DNA of 38,009 bases from JBEEOW01 sp041191405 (GTDB lineage Bacteria > Bacteroidota > Bacteroidia > Cytophagales > UBA9547). Of the stretch, positions 1 to 7,141 are shown one piece after another; position 1 is the stretch's first letter, and each line of letters starts with the position of its first letter. The DNA lies in contig JBEEOW010000035.1 of NCBI GenBank assembly GCA_041191405.1, forward strand, positions 1 to 38,009, in the 5' to 3' direction. The translations under genes and the position numbers were made by a program. Under the pieces are notes generated by a model. That model searched no databases, was not told the DNA's origin, and saw only the letters and a program-made list of their open reading frames with translations.

Positions 1-39
1 AATTAGTTATTCATTTTCATACCATTATCAAGTATGTAA

Positions 40-76
40 TAAATCATAAAAGGTAAATATCACCTTTTATGATTTA
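40..76 (-). terminator. Perfect 15-bp hairpin overlapping a stop codon
   Basis: Positions 40-54 and 62-76 are perfect reverse complements with a 7-nt loop. The stop codon of the repeat-protein gene (67-69) lies inside the stem. It is probably the 3' end or terminator of the HSP90 operon. The tract after the stem on the minus strand is only moderately T-rich, so it may act more as an mRNA 3'-end stabiliser than as a strong intrinsic terminator. Confidence 0.6.
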
Positions 77-1152
77 TACAAATTCAAAATTCTATACCAT
101 TCATTGTATTGGTCAGTGTAGTAATTATTACCATTGCGGGTATTAAAATCGATGATAATTTTTTGAAGCATTGGCTGTATTTCACTTAACAAAACATCAG
201 CATTTTCAACTTTATTTTGGTATTTAAACTTGATAGATTTATACCTTTTATTGTCATTAATCAATTGTTTAATAAATATTTCAACTGAAAGTAAGAAATA
301 AAATTTTTGATATTCAGCTGCAGATGTATAAATGTATTGTACTTGTTTTTCAATTAGGTTTCGGCCTTTTACCCAATCTTTTTTTATCGTATAAAATAAT
401 ATCAATGTTGCAAAGCACAACATATTATTAATTTTGATTGGTAAACTTTTTTTAGCAAGAAAAGCATTTTGTTCTGCCTCTTCCATTTTTTGAGTTGCAA
501 GAGCAGCCAAAACCATTTTTGAATATGTAGTTTGTGGCACTTCATGACAAACTCTTCCACTTTCAAATATTGGCTTTGCCTCTTTAAATGAAAGTTTATA
601 TTCATATTGCGATAATGTGTGATTTATTACATTATTATGCTGACAAGCCACACAATCATCTAAATACCCTTTTTTATTTTTTGTTTTTTTGTAAAGATTA
701 AAATATTCTTTTGCTTGTTCTAATTCTCCAATAACATCGTAATATTGCATTTTAAGATAATAAAACATTCTTCGCCCTTCGCCGAAATCAACATATCTTT
801 TTTCCAAATCCAAATACAAGTTTTCAATTGTTTGTAAAGGGATTCGAGTGTACTCATGAATATGTCCGATTATCCATTTGTATGACCATAACACATCAAA
901 ATAATCAAATCGTTCTCTTTCCTCATCACATTTTTTTAATAACCAAGGAAACATTGCTATTGCCAACTCCGCTTTATTTATAAATACAGCATTTTTGACA
1001 TACATATATCTTGCATCAAATTCTAAATCAATGTTTTTAAAACGTTGAGATTCACTTATACATTTTAATAGCATACGCTCTGTCTCTTCGGTTTCTGGAG
1101 AATATCGTAAAGAAAACAACTGTTCTTCTAATTCATCTTCGGTAGTAAACAT
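67..1152 (-). CDS. Helical-repeat (TPR-like) protein, paralogue A, third gene of the HSP90 operon
   Basis: 361 aa, no signal peptide or membrane segment, so probably cytosolic. It is rich in paired helices, and a TPR-like stretch (IGELEQAKEYFNLYKK, about residues 141-156) is visible. It is clearly paralogous to the gene just upstream (1163-2275): shared blocks include LW(S/T)YKWII, (L/E)DC.ACQ, C.EVP and L(I/V)EKQ. Cysteines C31, C75, C167, C170 and C202 all have counterparts in the paralogue, and C167/C170 form a CxxC. I recognise no named family. The ATG follows the paralogue's stop by 10 nt, so the two are almost certainly co-transcribed with the HSP90-family gene. A role as partner, client adaptor or regulator of that ATPase is inference from context only. 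Confidence 0.85.
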   Translation of the reverse strand: MFTTEDELEEQLFSLRYSPETEETERMLLKCISESQRFKNIDLEFDARYMYVKNAVFINKAELAIAMFPWLLKKCDEERERFDYFDVLWSYKWIIGHIHEYTRIPLQTIENLYLDLEKRYVDFGEGRRMFYYLKMQYYDVIGELEQAKEYFNLYKKTKNKKGYLDDCVACQHNNVINHTLSQYEYKLSFKEAKPIFESGRVCHEVPQTTYSKMVLAALATQKMEEAEQNAFLAKKSLPIKINNMLCFATLILFYTIKKDWVKGRNLIEKQVQYIYTSAAEYQKFYFLLSVEIFIKQLINDNKRYKSIKFKYQNKVENADVLLSEIQPMLQKIIIDFNTRNGNNYYTDQYNEWYRILNLYKS

Positions 1153-1162
1153 ATATTTTGTA

Positions 1163-2275
1163 TTAAACTTTCAAGGTCAAATATTTATTATAAAAAGTTT
1201 CAATTTCTTGAGTGTAATAATTATTAGCATTTCTTTTATCAAATGCGGAAGCGTATTCTTTTACTTTTGAATCTGCAAAATTCAATAAATCTTCGATTAA
1301 ATACTCATTTGACGAATTACTTATATTTAGATTCTCTGGCAACTTTAATTTCAGCTTCGTTTTACCATTTTGTTTAATTTTTGTTAAAAGCAATCCAAAT
1401 GAAAGAAAAAATTTAAATCTATCTATTTCATTTCCATTTAATAATGCGAAACTAATTTGCTTTTCAACTAAGTTTCTGGCTTTTAAAAAGTCATTCGTTA
1501 TTGCATAATATATTACCAAAGGATATGCTTCTTCAAGGTTGGCATGTTTAAATTTAATAGCTTTTTTAGTTAATAATTCAAACTCTGCTGCTTGTTCCCA
1601 TTTTTTGGAATTAATACTGGCTAATAATATTTTAGGATACGAAATAGCGGGTACCTCAGCACAAGTTTCGATTTTATCTATTAAAACTTGAGCAACTTTA
1701 AAAAACTCTTTATAATTCTCAGTAACATTTAAATAATTAAGTATTGAATCTCTTTGACAAGCCTTACAATCTTCTAAAGTACTTTCTTTACTAAATAATT
1801 TGTAATTTTTATAAGCAAGTTTAGCTTTGTCAATTTCGCCAATTGCGATATAATAGTTTACTTTAAAATAATGAATAACTTTTTTGGTGGCTCCATAATC
1901 AATGAATCGTTTTTCCATATCATTATATAATTCTTCAATTTTTTGTAATGATATTTTTGAAAAACCTTTAATGTGTTCAATTATCCATTTATAGGTCCAT
2001 AATGTTGAATAATAAATGTAATAATCTTGTGTTTCGTCGCAATATTTCAATACGCTAGGAAACATTGCAATTCCTAATTCATGTTTATTTAAATGAATTA
2101 CCTGATTTATATATGATAACCTCGCTTTTGCCTCAAGCTCGGGCTCTTTCATATTTATTGCTCTTTGAATACATTTTAATGCTTCTTTCTCATTTGATTC
2201 ACTTACATCCCTTATGTAACGTAAAGAATAAATCAAATCATCTAATTCATCGTAAGTAAGTTCGGTATTTTCCAT
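1163..2275 (-). CDS. Helical-repeat (TPR-like) protein, paralogue B, second gene of the HSP90 operon
   Basis: 370 aa, predicted soluble, dominated by charged and aromatic amphipathic helices. It aligns along nearly its whole length with the neighbouring 361-aa protein (67-1152). The conserved cysteines are C34, C79, C170, C173 and C205. C170/C173 form CxxCQ, and C205 precedes EVP. A TPR-like helix pair (IGEIDKAKLAYKNYK) lies near residues 145-159. Its ATG is 9 nt downstream of the HSP90-family stop codon, which indicates one transcript. The pair probably arose by tandem duplication and then diverged. The function is unknown; the conserved cysteines could bind a metal or respond to redox, but nothing here proves it. 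Confidence 0.85.
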   Translation of the reverse strand: MENTELTYDELDDLIYSLRYIRDVSESNEKEALKCIQRAINMKEPELEAKARLSYINQVIHLNKHELGIAMFPSVLKYCDETQDYYIYYSTLWTYKWIIEHIKGFSKISLQKIEELYNDMEKRFIDYGATKKVIHYFKVNYYIAIGEIDKAKLAYKNYKLFSKESTLEDCKACQRDSILNYLNVTENYKEFFKVAQVLIDKIETCAEVPAISYPKILLASINSKKWEQAAEFELLTKKAIKFKHANLEEAYPLVIYYAITNDFLKARNLVEKQISFALLNGNEIDRFKFFLSFGLLLTKIKQNGKTKLKLKLPENLNISNSSNEYLIEDLLNFADSKVKEYASAFDKRNANNYYTQEIETFYNKYLTLKV

Positions 2276-2284
2276 AACAATTTA

Positions 2285-4048
2285 TTACAAAGCTTTTTCT
2301 AACAAAACCAACAAGTTTGAGTTAATCAACTCTAATTCAGTATTTTTAAGAGGATAATGCCCCATCATTAAGGCATTCACATATACCATTTGAACAAAAA
2401 CTTTGTCTAAATCTTTGTTTTTGCTGGTTAAAATTTTAACTACCAAAGGGTTGTTATAATTCAAAAACAGCTTTGATAAATACTGCTTATTGAAACTAAA
2501 CAATGAATCAGTAACACCACTCCAAAGGTCATCACTTTCTTCTTTTATGTTTGTCAAATCACGCTCAAGCATACTATCTTGTGACATATAAAAAATTGCG
2601 GGAAGCTTTTCAGGTTCAAATGATTTTATTTCTAATTCACATAAAAAATCCTCTAAATGAAATTGTAAATCAACTACCCTACTTTGTATAGCATCATAAA
2701 TTTCAATTGGCAAATCAGAAAGTATATTACCATAATATTCAATATCAATCAATTGATAATTATATTTTTTATCAATTTCCTTTAACTTATTCAATATTTC
2801 GGTATCGTAAATGTAACCTGCATTTACAATTAACTGATTATTGGCTTTTGCAACAGGTAATACTTGTCTAAATTCGTCTAAATCTGAGATATAAAGTATT
2901 GATTTTGTTTTCTTTCTAATTTCATTTAAGGTTAAATTACCTTCAGTGGTTGGGAATACAAACCATTGAGCTATAAACTTCAAAAATGATTCATCTTCAA
3001 GTGACAATGATTTAAGTGCCTCTCCATGAATTTTAATTAATTTCACCAAACTTTCGGGACTATTTGCACCCAAGTCCATCATATATTCTTTAATACAATT
3101 ACCAAGGTCTATTTTAGTTTTGTCTAAAACACCATTTTTGTATAATTCCTCCCTTGAGGCTGTTGGAGAAAGGTTTGATGAGTTTATTATTGCTTTAATA
3201 AAAAATGCCCATTCAGGTAAAATCTCATTACTTTTATCCGAAATAAACATTCGTTTTATATACACTTGGTGTGCATTTACTGTTCCGTAATGCGTTTTTC
3301 GTGGAATTATGTATGCAATGCCTTGGTTTTGACCTGAAGAATCTTTCAACATAAAATACATTGAAAAATCCTCGTTAAACTTCTCTCTGCCAAGTCTTAA
3401 CACAGAATCATCTAAGGTTGCTTTTTCCCAAGGAAACAGTTTATTAAATGATTCTTTTTCGATACCATTGTAAATAAACTGAACATCAGTATCAAGATAA
3501 TCAGCATACTTATGCAATAATTCAACTATTAAATCGTAATCAAAATGAACGTCTTCTTTTATTTTCAAAAATACACTTGTTCCAATTGCCAAGTCATCTT
3601 CAATTCTTGATTTTTGATAAGTACCGTTAATATTACCAACCCACTTTACCGATTCGTTTGTTTTTCCGGAATGACTTATTACTACAACTTCCTCACTCAC
3701 CATAAAACAAGAAAGTAAGCCAATTCCAAATTGCCCAATAAAGGAATCCCTATTAACTTTTTGATTTCTTTTGGAGCTAGAACCTATTTTTGATAAAAAC
3801 TCATCAACTTCGTCAAGTGTTAACCCTACACCATTATCTTCAACAATAAGTGTTTTTTCATCACCCTTATCAAAATATGAAACTGTAATTTTACCAGTAA
3901 ATTCGTGATTTAAGTTTTTTCGAGCTTGAATTGCATCAACTGAATTCTGTAATAATTCTCTAATAAAAACCTGATAACTACTATATAAACTATCTGACAG
4001 AACCTTTAAAACTCCAGATAAATCAACTTGAAACAATGATGTACTCAT
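2285..4048 (-). CDS. Atypical HSP90-family (HtpG-like) GHKL ATPase
   Basis: 587 aa, shorter than typical HtpG (about 620-640 aa). The N-terminal GHKL ATP-binding site is intact: RELLQNSVDA (residues 30-39; E31 as likely general base, N35 for Mg/ATP), DNGVG (71-75) and GQFGIG (105-110), followed by a GTSVFLKI strand. The middle domain carries the region around YIPRKTHYG and VYIKRMFIS, then SSNLSPTASREELYKN, which resembles the HSP90 segment LPLNVSRE. The C-terminal dimerisation part is divergent. HSP90 family membership is clear, but it looks like a specialised paralogue rather than housekeeping HtpG, so no symbol is given. It is the first gene of a three-gene operon with two TPR-like proteins (gaps of 9 and 10 nt), which recalls TPR co-chaperones of eukaryotic HSP90. 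A large dyad lies just upstream. Confidence 0.9.
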   Translation of the reverse strand: MSTSLFQVDLSGVLKVLSDSLYSSYQVFIRELLQNSVDAIQARKNLNHEFTGKITVSYFDKGDEKTLIVEDNGVGLTLDEVDEFLSKIGSSSKRNQKVNRDSFIGQFGIGLLSCFMVSEEVVVISHSGKTNESVKWVGNINGTYQKSRIEDDLAIGTSVFLKIKEDVHFDYDLIVELLHKYADYLDTDVQFIYNGIEKESFNKLFPWEKATLDDSVLRLGREKFNEDFSMYFMLKDSSGQNQGIAYIIPRKTHYGTVNAHQVYIKRMFISDKSNEILPEWAFFIKAIINSSNLSPTASREELYKNGVLDKTKIDLGNCIKEYMMDLGANSPESLVKLIKIHGEALKSLSLEDESFLKFIAQWFVFPTTEGNLTLNEIRKKTKSILYISDLDEFRQVLPVAKANNQLIVNAGYIYDTEILNKLKEIDKKYNYQLIDIEYYGNILSDLPIEIYDAIQSRVVDLQFHLEDFLCELEIKSFEPEKLPAIFYMSQDSMLERDLTNIKEESDDLWSGVTDSLFSFNKQYLSKLFLNYNNPLVVKILTSKNKDLDKVFVQMVYVNALMMGHYPLKNTELELINSNLLVLLEKAL

Positions 4049-4059
4049 AATTTTAAATG

Positions 4060-4093
4060 TATATTGTAAAGTATATTTTTAAGTTACAATATA
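4060..4093. promoter_or_regulatory. 10-bp-arm dyad upstream of the HSP90-family operon
   Basis: TATATTGTAA (4060-4069) is the exact reverse complement of TTACAATATA (4084-4093), separated by 14 bp. It ends 12 nt before the HSP90-family ATG. The position and geometry suit a repressor operator over the promoter. It does not resemble CIRCE (TTAGCACTC-N9-GAGTGCTAA). The half-site core TTGTAA is similar to the half-sites of the array at 15946-16129, which may be chance in such AT-rich DNA. Confidence 0.5.
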
Positions 4094-4135
4094 AAAAAAT
4101 ATAATTATGAGTTTAAAAAAAATTAAAAAAATCAT

Positions 4136-4170
4136 TTACATCCGTCATTTTAAATCAACAACGGATGTAA
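4136..4170 (-). terminator. Terminator of the MazG-like gene
   Basis: TTACATCCGT (4136-4145) pairs perfectly with ACGGATGTAA (4161-4170). On the minus strand the stem is followed by a T-rich tract (ATGATTTTTTTAATTTTTTT). It sits 7 bp past the stop of the gene ending at 4178 and upstream of the HSP90 operon, so it separates the two units. Confidence 0.8.
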
Positions 4171-4177
4171 TTTAAAA

Positions 4178-4642
4178 TTATATTTTTGAAGCTAAATCTG
4201 CAGGAGAATAGTTGATTGATTTCAATGTTTTGTTATCATCTTCTCTGAAAACCAACCATTTGCCATCCACTTCTTTATAATATGCTTTGGCATTATAATT
4301 TTTCAAATAATGTTCAACAGTTGCTTTTGCTTCGTCTTCGTTTACACATGCTTTACTCATGTTTGAACGGTGTACTTCTTCAAAAAGTGATTTGAATTTA
4401 TCTGCCAATCCAAACTCTAAAATTGCTCCGCTTAGTACATATTGTAAATCGCAAAGTGCATCTGCAACTTCAACTATATTATTATCAGCAATGGCTTGTT
4501 TTAGTTCTTCTAATTCTTCGGCTAATAAACTTACTCTCAATGCACTTCTTTTTTCTGATGGAAGTTGTGGAGTTTCTAAAATTGGGTGCCCAAATGTTGA
4601 ATGAAATTCGGCAACTTGTTTTAACGAATTTGGAGATTCCAT
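4178..4642 (-). CDS. MazG-like nucleoside triphosphate pyrophosphohydrolase
   Basis: Predicted 154-aa all-alpha NTP pyrophosphatase of the MazG / phosphoribosyl-ATP pyrophosphohydrolase-like superfamily. The metal-binding signature is visible: LLAEELEEL (acidic helix; E42, E43, E46 from the chosen start), then EVADALCDLQYVLSG with the ExxD acidic pair (E58, D61) and D65. Such enzymes cleave (d)NTPs to NMP plus PPi, often for pool sanitation; the substrate cannot be read here. The open frame extends 10 residues further to an ATG at 4672. I prefer the internal ATG at 4642, because conserved homology appears to begin at MESPNSLKQVAEFHSTF, which fits family N-termini. It is a single-gene unit with its own terminator at 4136-4170. 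Confidence 0.85.
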   Translation of the reverse strand: MESPNSLKQVAEFHSTFGHPILETPQLPSEKRSALRVSLLAEELEELKQAIADNNIVEVADALCDLQYVLSGAILEFGLADKFKSLFEEVHRSNMSKACVNEDEAKATVEHYLKNYNAKAYYKEVDGKWLVFREDDNKTLKSINYSPADLASKI

Positions 4643-4723
4643 ATTTATAAATTTATATATGCAAGATGCCATTTTTTATTAATTCAAAAAAATATTATAT
4701 CTACTTTGTCATATTTATAATTT

Positions 4724-4769
4724 CCATGGGTTAAAACCCATGGCTATGATATCATCGTCCCTACAGGAC
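4724..4769. repeat. REP-like Bacteroidota palindromic element
   Basis: A perfect inverted repeat CCATGGGTT-AA-AACCCATGG (4724-4743) is followed by a short linker with a GATATC centre and a second imperfect palindrome GTCCCTACAGGAC (4757-4769). From memory this resembles small dispersed palindromic elements of Bacteroidota (REP-like, thought to be mobilised by IS200/IS605-type tyrosine transposases). No transposase gene is nearby. It lies at the end of the membrane-protein gene and supplies its last eight codons and stop. Confidence 0.6.
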
Positions 4770-5220
4770 TAATTGTTAGTTTCTTTTTCAATTTTAAGCC
4801 TAAAAATATCCCAAGAATTATATTCGGTATTAAGCCAAAAATAAAAATTGCTATTATTGGATTGAAAATATAAGAGTTAATTTCATAACATAAACTCCTA
4901 TTTGAGAATATTCCTTCTTGAAAAAACATCAACAAACTACCAAAAAATGTTGAAATAATTACTACCAAAAAAGTAGTTAATATTCCAAACAAAATCGAAT
5001 TTATTCTTTTTATTACAATAAAATAAGCTGATAACTTTCCCAAGTGAAATGAACTTATCATTACAAATAAAATGCCTATCAAAATACTAGGTAAAAATGA
5101 AATTCTTAAAATCCATAACAAAGTTCCAGCCATTGCACTAAAAATTAAATAAGCAATAATTACCCCTAAACATGCAAATAAAAATGTGTATATAGCTCCG
5201 ATAAACGATATATTTCTCAT
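4744..5220 (-). CDS. Predicted four-TM integral membrane protein of unknown function
   Basis: 158 aa from the chosen ATG (MRNISFIGAIYTF), with about four hydrophobic segments (near residues 10-32, 38-58, 72-98 and 117-142) and a lysine-rich patch (LKLKKK) near the C-terminus. No family is recognised. The open frame continues upstream to a GTG at 5271, but that codon lies inside the hairpin 5251-5280, so the ATG at 5220 is preferred. The final residues SPVGTMIS and the stop are encoded by the REP-like element 4724-4769, so the original C-terminus was probably replaced or extended by it. It may be loosely co-transcribed with the two upstream membrane genes, although a terminator-like hairpin intervenes. 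Confidence 0.65.
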   Translation of the reverse strand: MRNISFIGAIYTFLFACLGVIIAYLIFSAMAGTLLWILRISFLPSILIGILFVMISSFHLGKLSAYFIVIKRINSILFGILTTFLVVIISTFFGSLLMFFQEGIFSNRSLCYEINSYIFNPIIAIFIFGLIPNIILGIFLGLKLKKKLTISPVGTMIS

Positions 5221-5250
5221 AAATTCAAATTCATTTAAATTAATAAATAT

Positions 5251-5280
5251 AAGAAGTGAGTACAAAAGCACTCACTTCTT
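5251..5280 (-). terminator. Hairpin between membrane-protein genes
   Basis: AAGAAGTGAGT (5251-5261) and ACTCACTTCTT (5270-5280) form a perfect 11-bp stem with an 8-nt loop. It begins 9 bp beyond the stop of the 125-aa gene on the minus strand and is followed by a T-rich tract. It is probably an intrinsic terminator or attenuator, and it shows that the GTG at 5271 is not a real start. Confidence 0.65.
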
Positions 5281-5289
5281 TAAGTAATT

Positions 5290-5667
5290 TTATAGTTGAT
5301 TTTTATGATACAAAGCACTTTCTCTTGCTTTTCTTTTACCTCTGAAAAAAAAGTATAAGTTTAAAAACAGCATCACACCAAGATAAATAGAAAAGCCACC
5401 AATCTTATAACTCAGTCCTTCTATCAAACCTTGTACGGTTTTCATTTCGTTCATTTGCAATATCAGTAAAGCTGTTCCAATATTTAACAAATAAAAACCA
5501 ATTTCAAATAACCTATTGGTTGACAATGCTATATCCTCTCTCCCATGGAAAATATCTAACATAAATATTTTACTATTTTTAAATAGTGTATGGGCTACCA
5601 ATGTTGTCATAATTAATACAATTGGTAAGTAAATAATGTAGGCGGTTGATAATAATGAAGTTTCCAT
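5290..5667 (-). CDS. Small three-TM membrane protein, paralogue of its upstream neighbour
   Basis: 125 aa with three predicted membrane helices (about residues 7-28, 52-70 and 88-109) and a basic C-terminal tail (RGKRKARE). The central block FYLLNIGTALLIL matches YYLLNIGYVLILL in the 121-aa protein encoded just upstream (5681-6046). Length, topology and the following (L)S.KIG motif also match, so the two are paralogues. The ATG is 13 nt after the upstream stop. I recognise no characterised family. The basic end suggests a cytoplasmic C-terminus by the positive-inside rule. Confidence 0.8.
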   Translation of the reverse strand: METSLLSTAYIIYLPIVLIMTTLVAHTLFKNSKIFMLDIFHGREDIALSTNRLFEIGFYLLNIGTALLILQMNEMKTVQGLIEGLSYKIGGFSIYLGVMLFLNLYFFFRGKRKARESALYHKNQL

Positions 5668-5680
5668 AATTGTAATTGAT

Positions 5681-6046
5681 TTAAATTGAACGGATTGATT
5701 TAGATTGATAATGATTTATAAGTAAGAATACAGTTAAATTCAATATATGAATCACCCCAAGTGTGAGGATAATTGTACCAATTTTGCTACTTAAGTTTTC
5801 AAAGAATTGAGCTGGTGTTGCTATGGAATTTTTATTTATTAGTAGAATCAATACATATCCAATGTTTAACAAATAATAACCTACCAATAACATTACATTT
5901 AGTGGTTTAACTATGTCCATATTGGTTTTAAACATTTCAAAAAGAAATACTTCTCCTAATTTATAAAGTTTGTATCCTACCCAAATGGTTACATATAAAC
6001 TAGTTAACAAGTAAATCAGATAAGTAATATATATGTAATTTCCCAT
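5681..6046 (-). CDS. Small three-TM membrane protein, first of a paralogous pair
   Basis: 121 aa with three hydrophobic helices (about residues 5-26, 48-69 and 89-110). It shares YYLLNIG, L(S)SKIG and overall topology with the protein encoded at 5290-5667. It starts the small membrane-protein cassette and is followed after 13 nt by its paralogue. No enzymatic or transport motif can be seen, and I cannot assign a function. The paired small proteins could form a heteromeric membrane complex, which is inference only. The ATG at 6046 has no obvious Shine-Dalgarno, as is usual here. Confidence 0.8.
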   Translation of the reverse strand: MGNYIYITYLIYLLTSLYVTIWVGYKLYKLGEVFLFEMFKTNMDIVKPLNVMLLVGYYLLNIGYVLILLINKNSIATPAQFFENLSSKIGTIILTLGVIHILNLTVFLLINHYQSKSIRSI

Positions 6047-6197
6047 AATTCAGAAGTTTCTAATATTATTGAAATATTTAAATAATAGTTTGCGAAGTTT
6101 AATTTGTTAAAATAATTTCCATAACAATTATTACACTTCAAAATTAACAAAACATTTTATACTTTCAAATATTTCTGAAAGTATTTTAAATAAAAAA

Positions 6198-6225
6198 AAT
6201 CGACTAATGTAAACACTAGTCGATT
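6198..6225 (-). terminator. Terminator of fabD and the murF-fabD run
   Basis: AATCGACTA (6198-6206) pairs with TAGTCGATT (6217-6225). On the minus strand the stem runs directly into TTTTTTTT. It lies 20 bp past the fabD stop and closes the long minus-strand gene run. Confidence 0.85.
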
Positions 6226-6245
6226 AAATATTGATTATCAAAAAC

Positions 6246-7121
6246 TTAAACAGAAGCCACTTCTGTTTCTTTTGATACTTTTTTTACTAAGCCTTGTAAA
6301 ACTTTACCCGGACCACATTCAACAAAAAGTGTAGCACCGTCAGTTAACATATTTTGAACAGTTTGAGTCCAACGAACAGGAGCAGTTAATTGGTCAATCA
6401 AATTCTTTTTAATTACCTCATTGTCAGTTGAAGGTAAAGCATTTACGTTTTGATAAACTGGGCATTTTGCAGCACTAAATGTAGTATTTGCAATAGCTTC
6501 AGCTAATTCAATACGTGCAGGTTCCATTAAAGGAGAGTGAAATGCTCCACCAACTGGCAGAGGTAATGCACGTTTAGCACCAGCAGCTTTCATTTTTTCG
6601 CAAGCAATTTCAATTCCTTTGTTACTTCCAGAAATTACTAATTGACCTGGGCAATTATAATTTGCTGCAACAACAACCTCATCTGAAATAGAAGCACAAA
6701 TTTCTTCTACAATCGCATCATCAAGCGCTAAAATAGCAGCCATTGTAGATGGATTAATTTCACAAGCTTTTTGCATTGCTAAAGCACGTTGAGAAACCAA
6801 TTTTAAACCATCTTGAAAACTTAATACACCATTAGCAACCAATGCCGAAAACTCACCTAATGAGTGACCAGCAACCATATCAGGATTAAAATCCTCAGTT
6901 ACAGCAGCCAATATTACCGAATGTAAAAAAATTGCAGGTTGAGTTACTTTTGTTTGTTTTAACTCCTCATCCGTTCCAGAGAACATGATATCAGTAATTC
7001 TAAATCCTAAAATTTCATTAGCTTCTTCAAACATAGCTTTTGCTTTTGCTGAAGATTCATATAAATCTTTACCCATGCCCACAAACTGCGAACCTTGACC
7101 TGGAAATACGTATGCTTTCAT
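6246..7121 (-). CDS. fabD: Malonyl-CoA:ACP transacylase
   Basis: 291 aa. The enzyme transfers malonyl from CoA to acyl carrier protein, which supplies extender units for type II fatty acid synthesis in the cytosol. Diagnostic motifs are PGQGSQ (residues 7-12, oxyanion region), GHSLGEF (85-91) with nucleophile S87, QRA with carboxylate-binding R112, and GAFHSPLM with catalytic H195. Length is normal for FabD. The usual fab neighbours (fabH, fabG, acpP, fabF) are absent; instead fabD follows an OmpR-type regulator by 20 nt and appears to be the last gene of a run starting at murF. A strong terminator follows. Confidence 0.97.
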   Translation of the reverse strand: MKAYVFPGQGSQFVGMGKDLYESSAKAKAMFEEANEILGFRITDIMFSGTDEELKQTKVTQPAIFLHSVILAAVTEDFNPDMVAGHSLGEFSALVANGVLSFQDGLKLVSQRALAMQKACEINPSTMAAILALDDAIVEEICASISDEVVVAANYNCPGQLVISGSNKGIEIACEKMKAAGAKRALPLPVGGAFHSPLMEPARIELAEAIANTTFSAAKCPVYQNVNALPSTDNEVIKKNLIDQLTAPVRWTQTVQNMLTDGATLFVECGPGKVLQGLVKKVSKETEVASV

Positions 7122-7141
7122 TCTATATAGTTAATTGTTAA

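Noticed and set aside
4178..4642. Signs of a prophage from the MazG-like gene
   Set aside because: MazG-like enzymes are common in chromosomes, and no structural, integrase or lysis genes are nearby.
4643..4672. Upstream ATG for the MazG-like protein
   Set aside because: The ten extra residues precede the conserved start; not excluded, but less likely than the ATG at 4642.
5221..5271. GTG start for the four-TM protein
   Set aside because: The codon lies in the loop side of an 11-bp terminator-like hairpin; the ATG at 5220 is more plausible.
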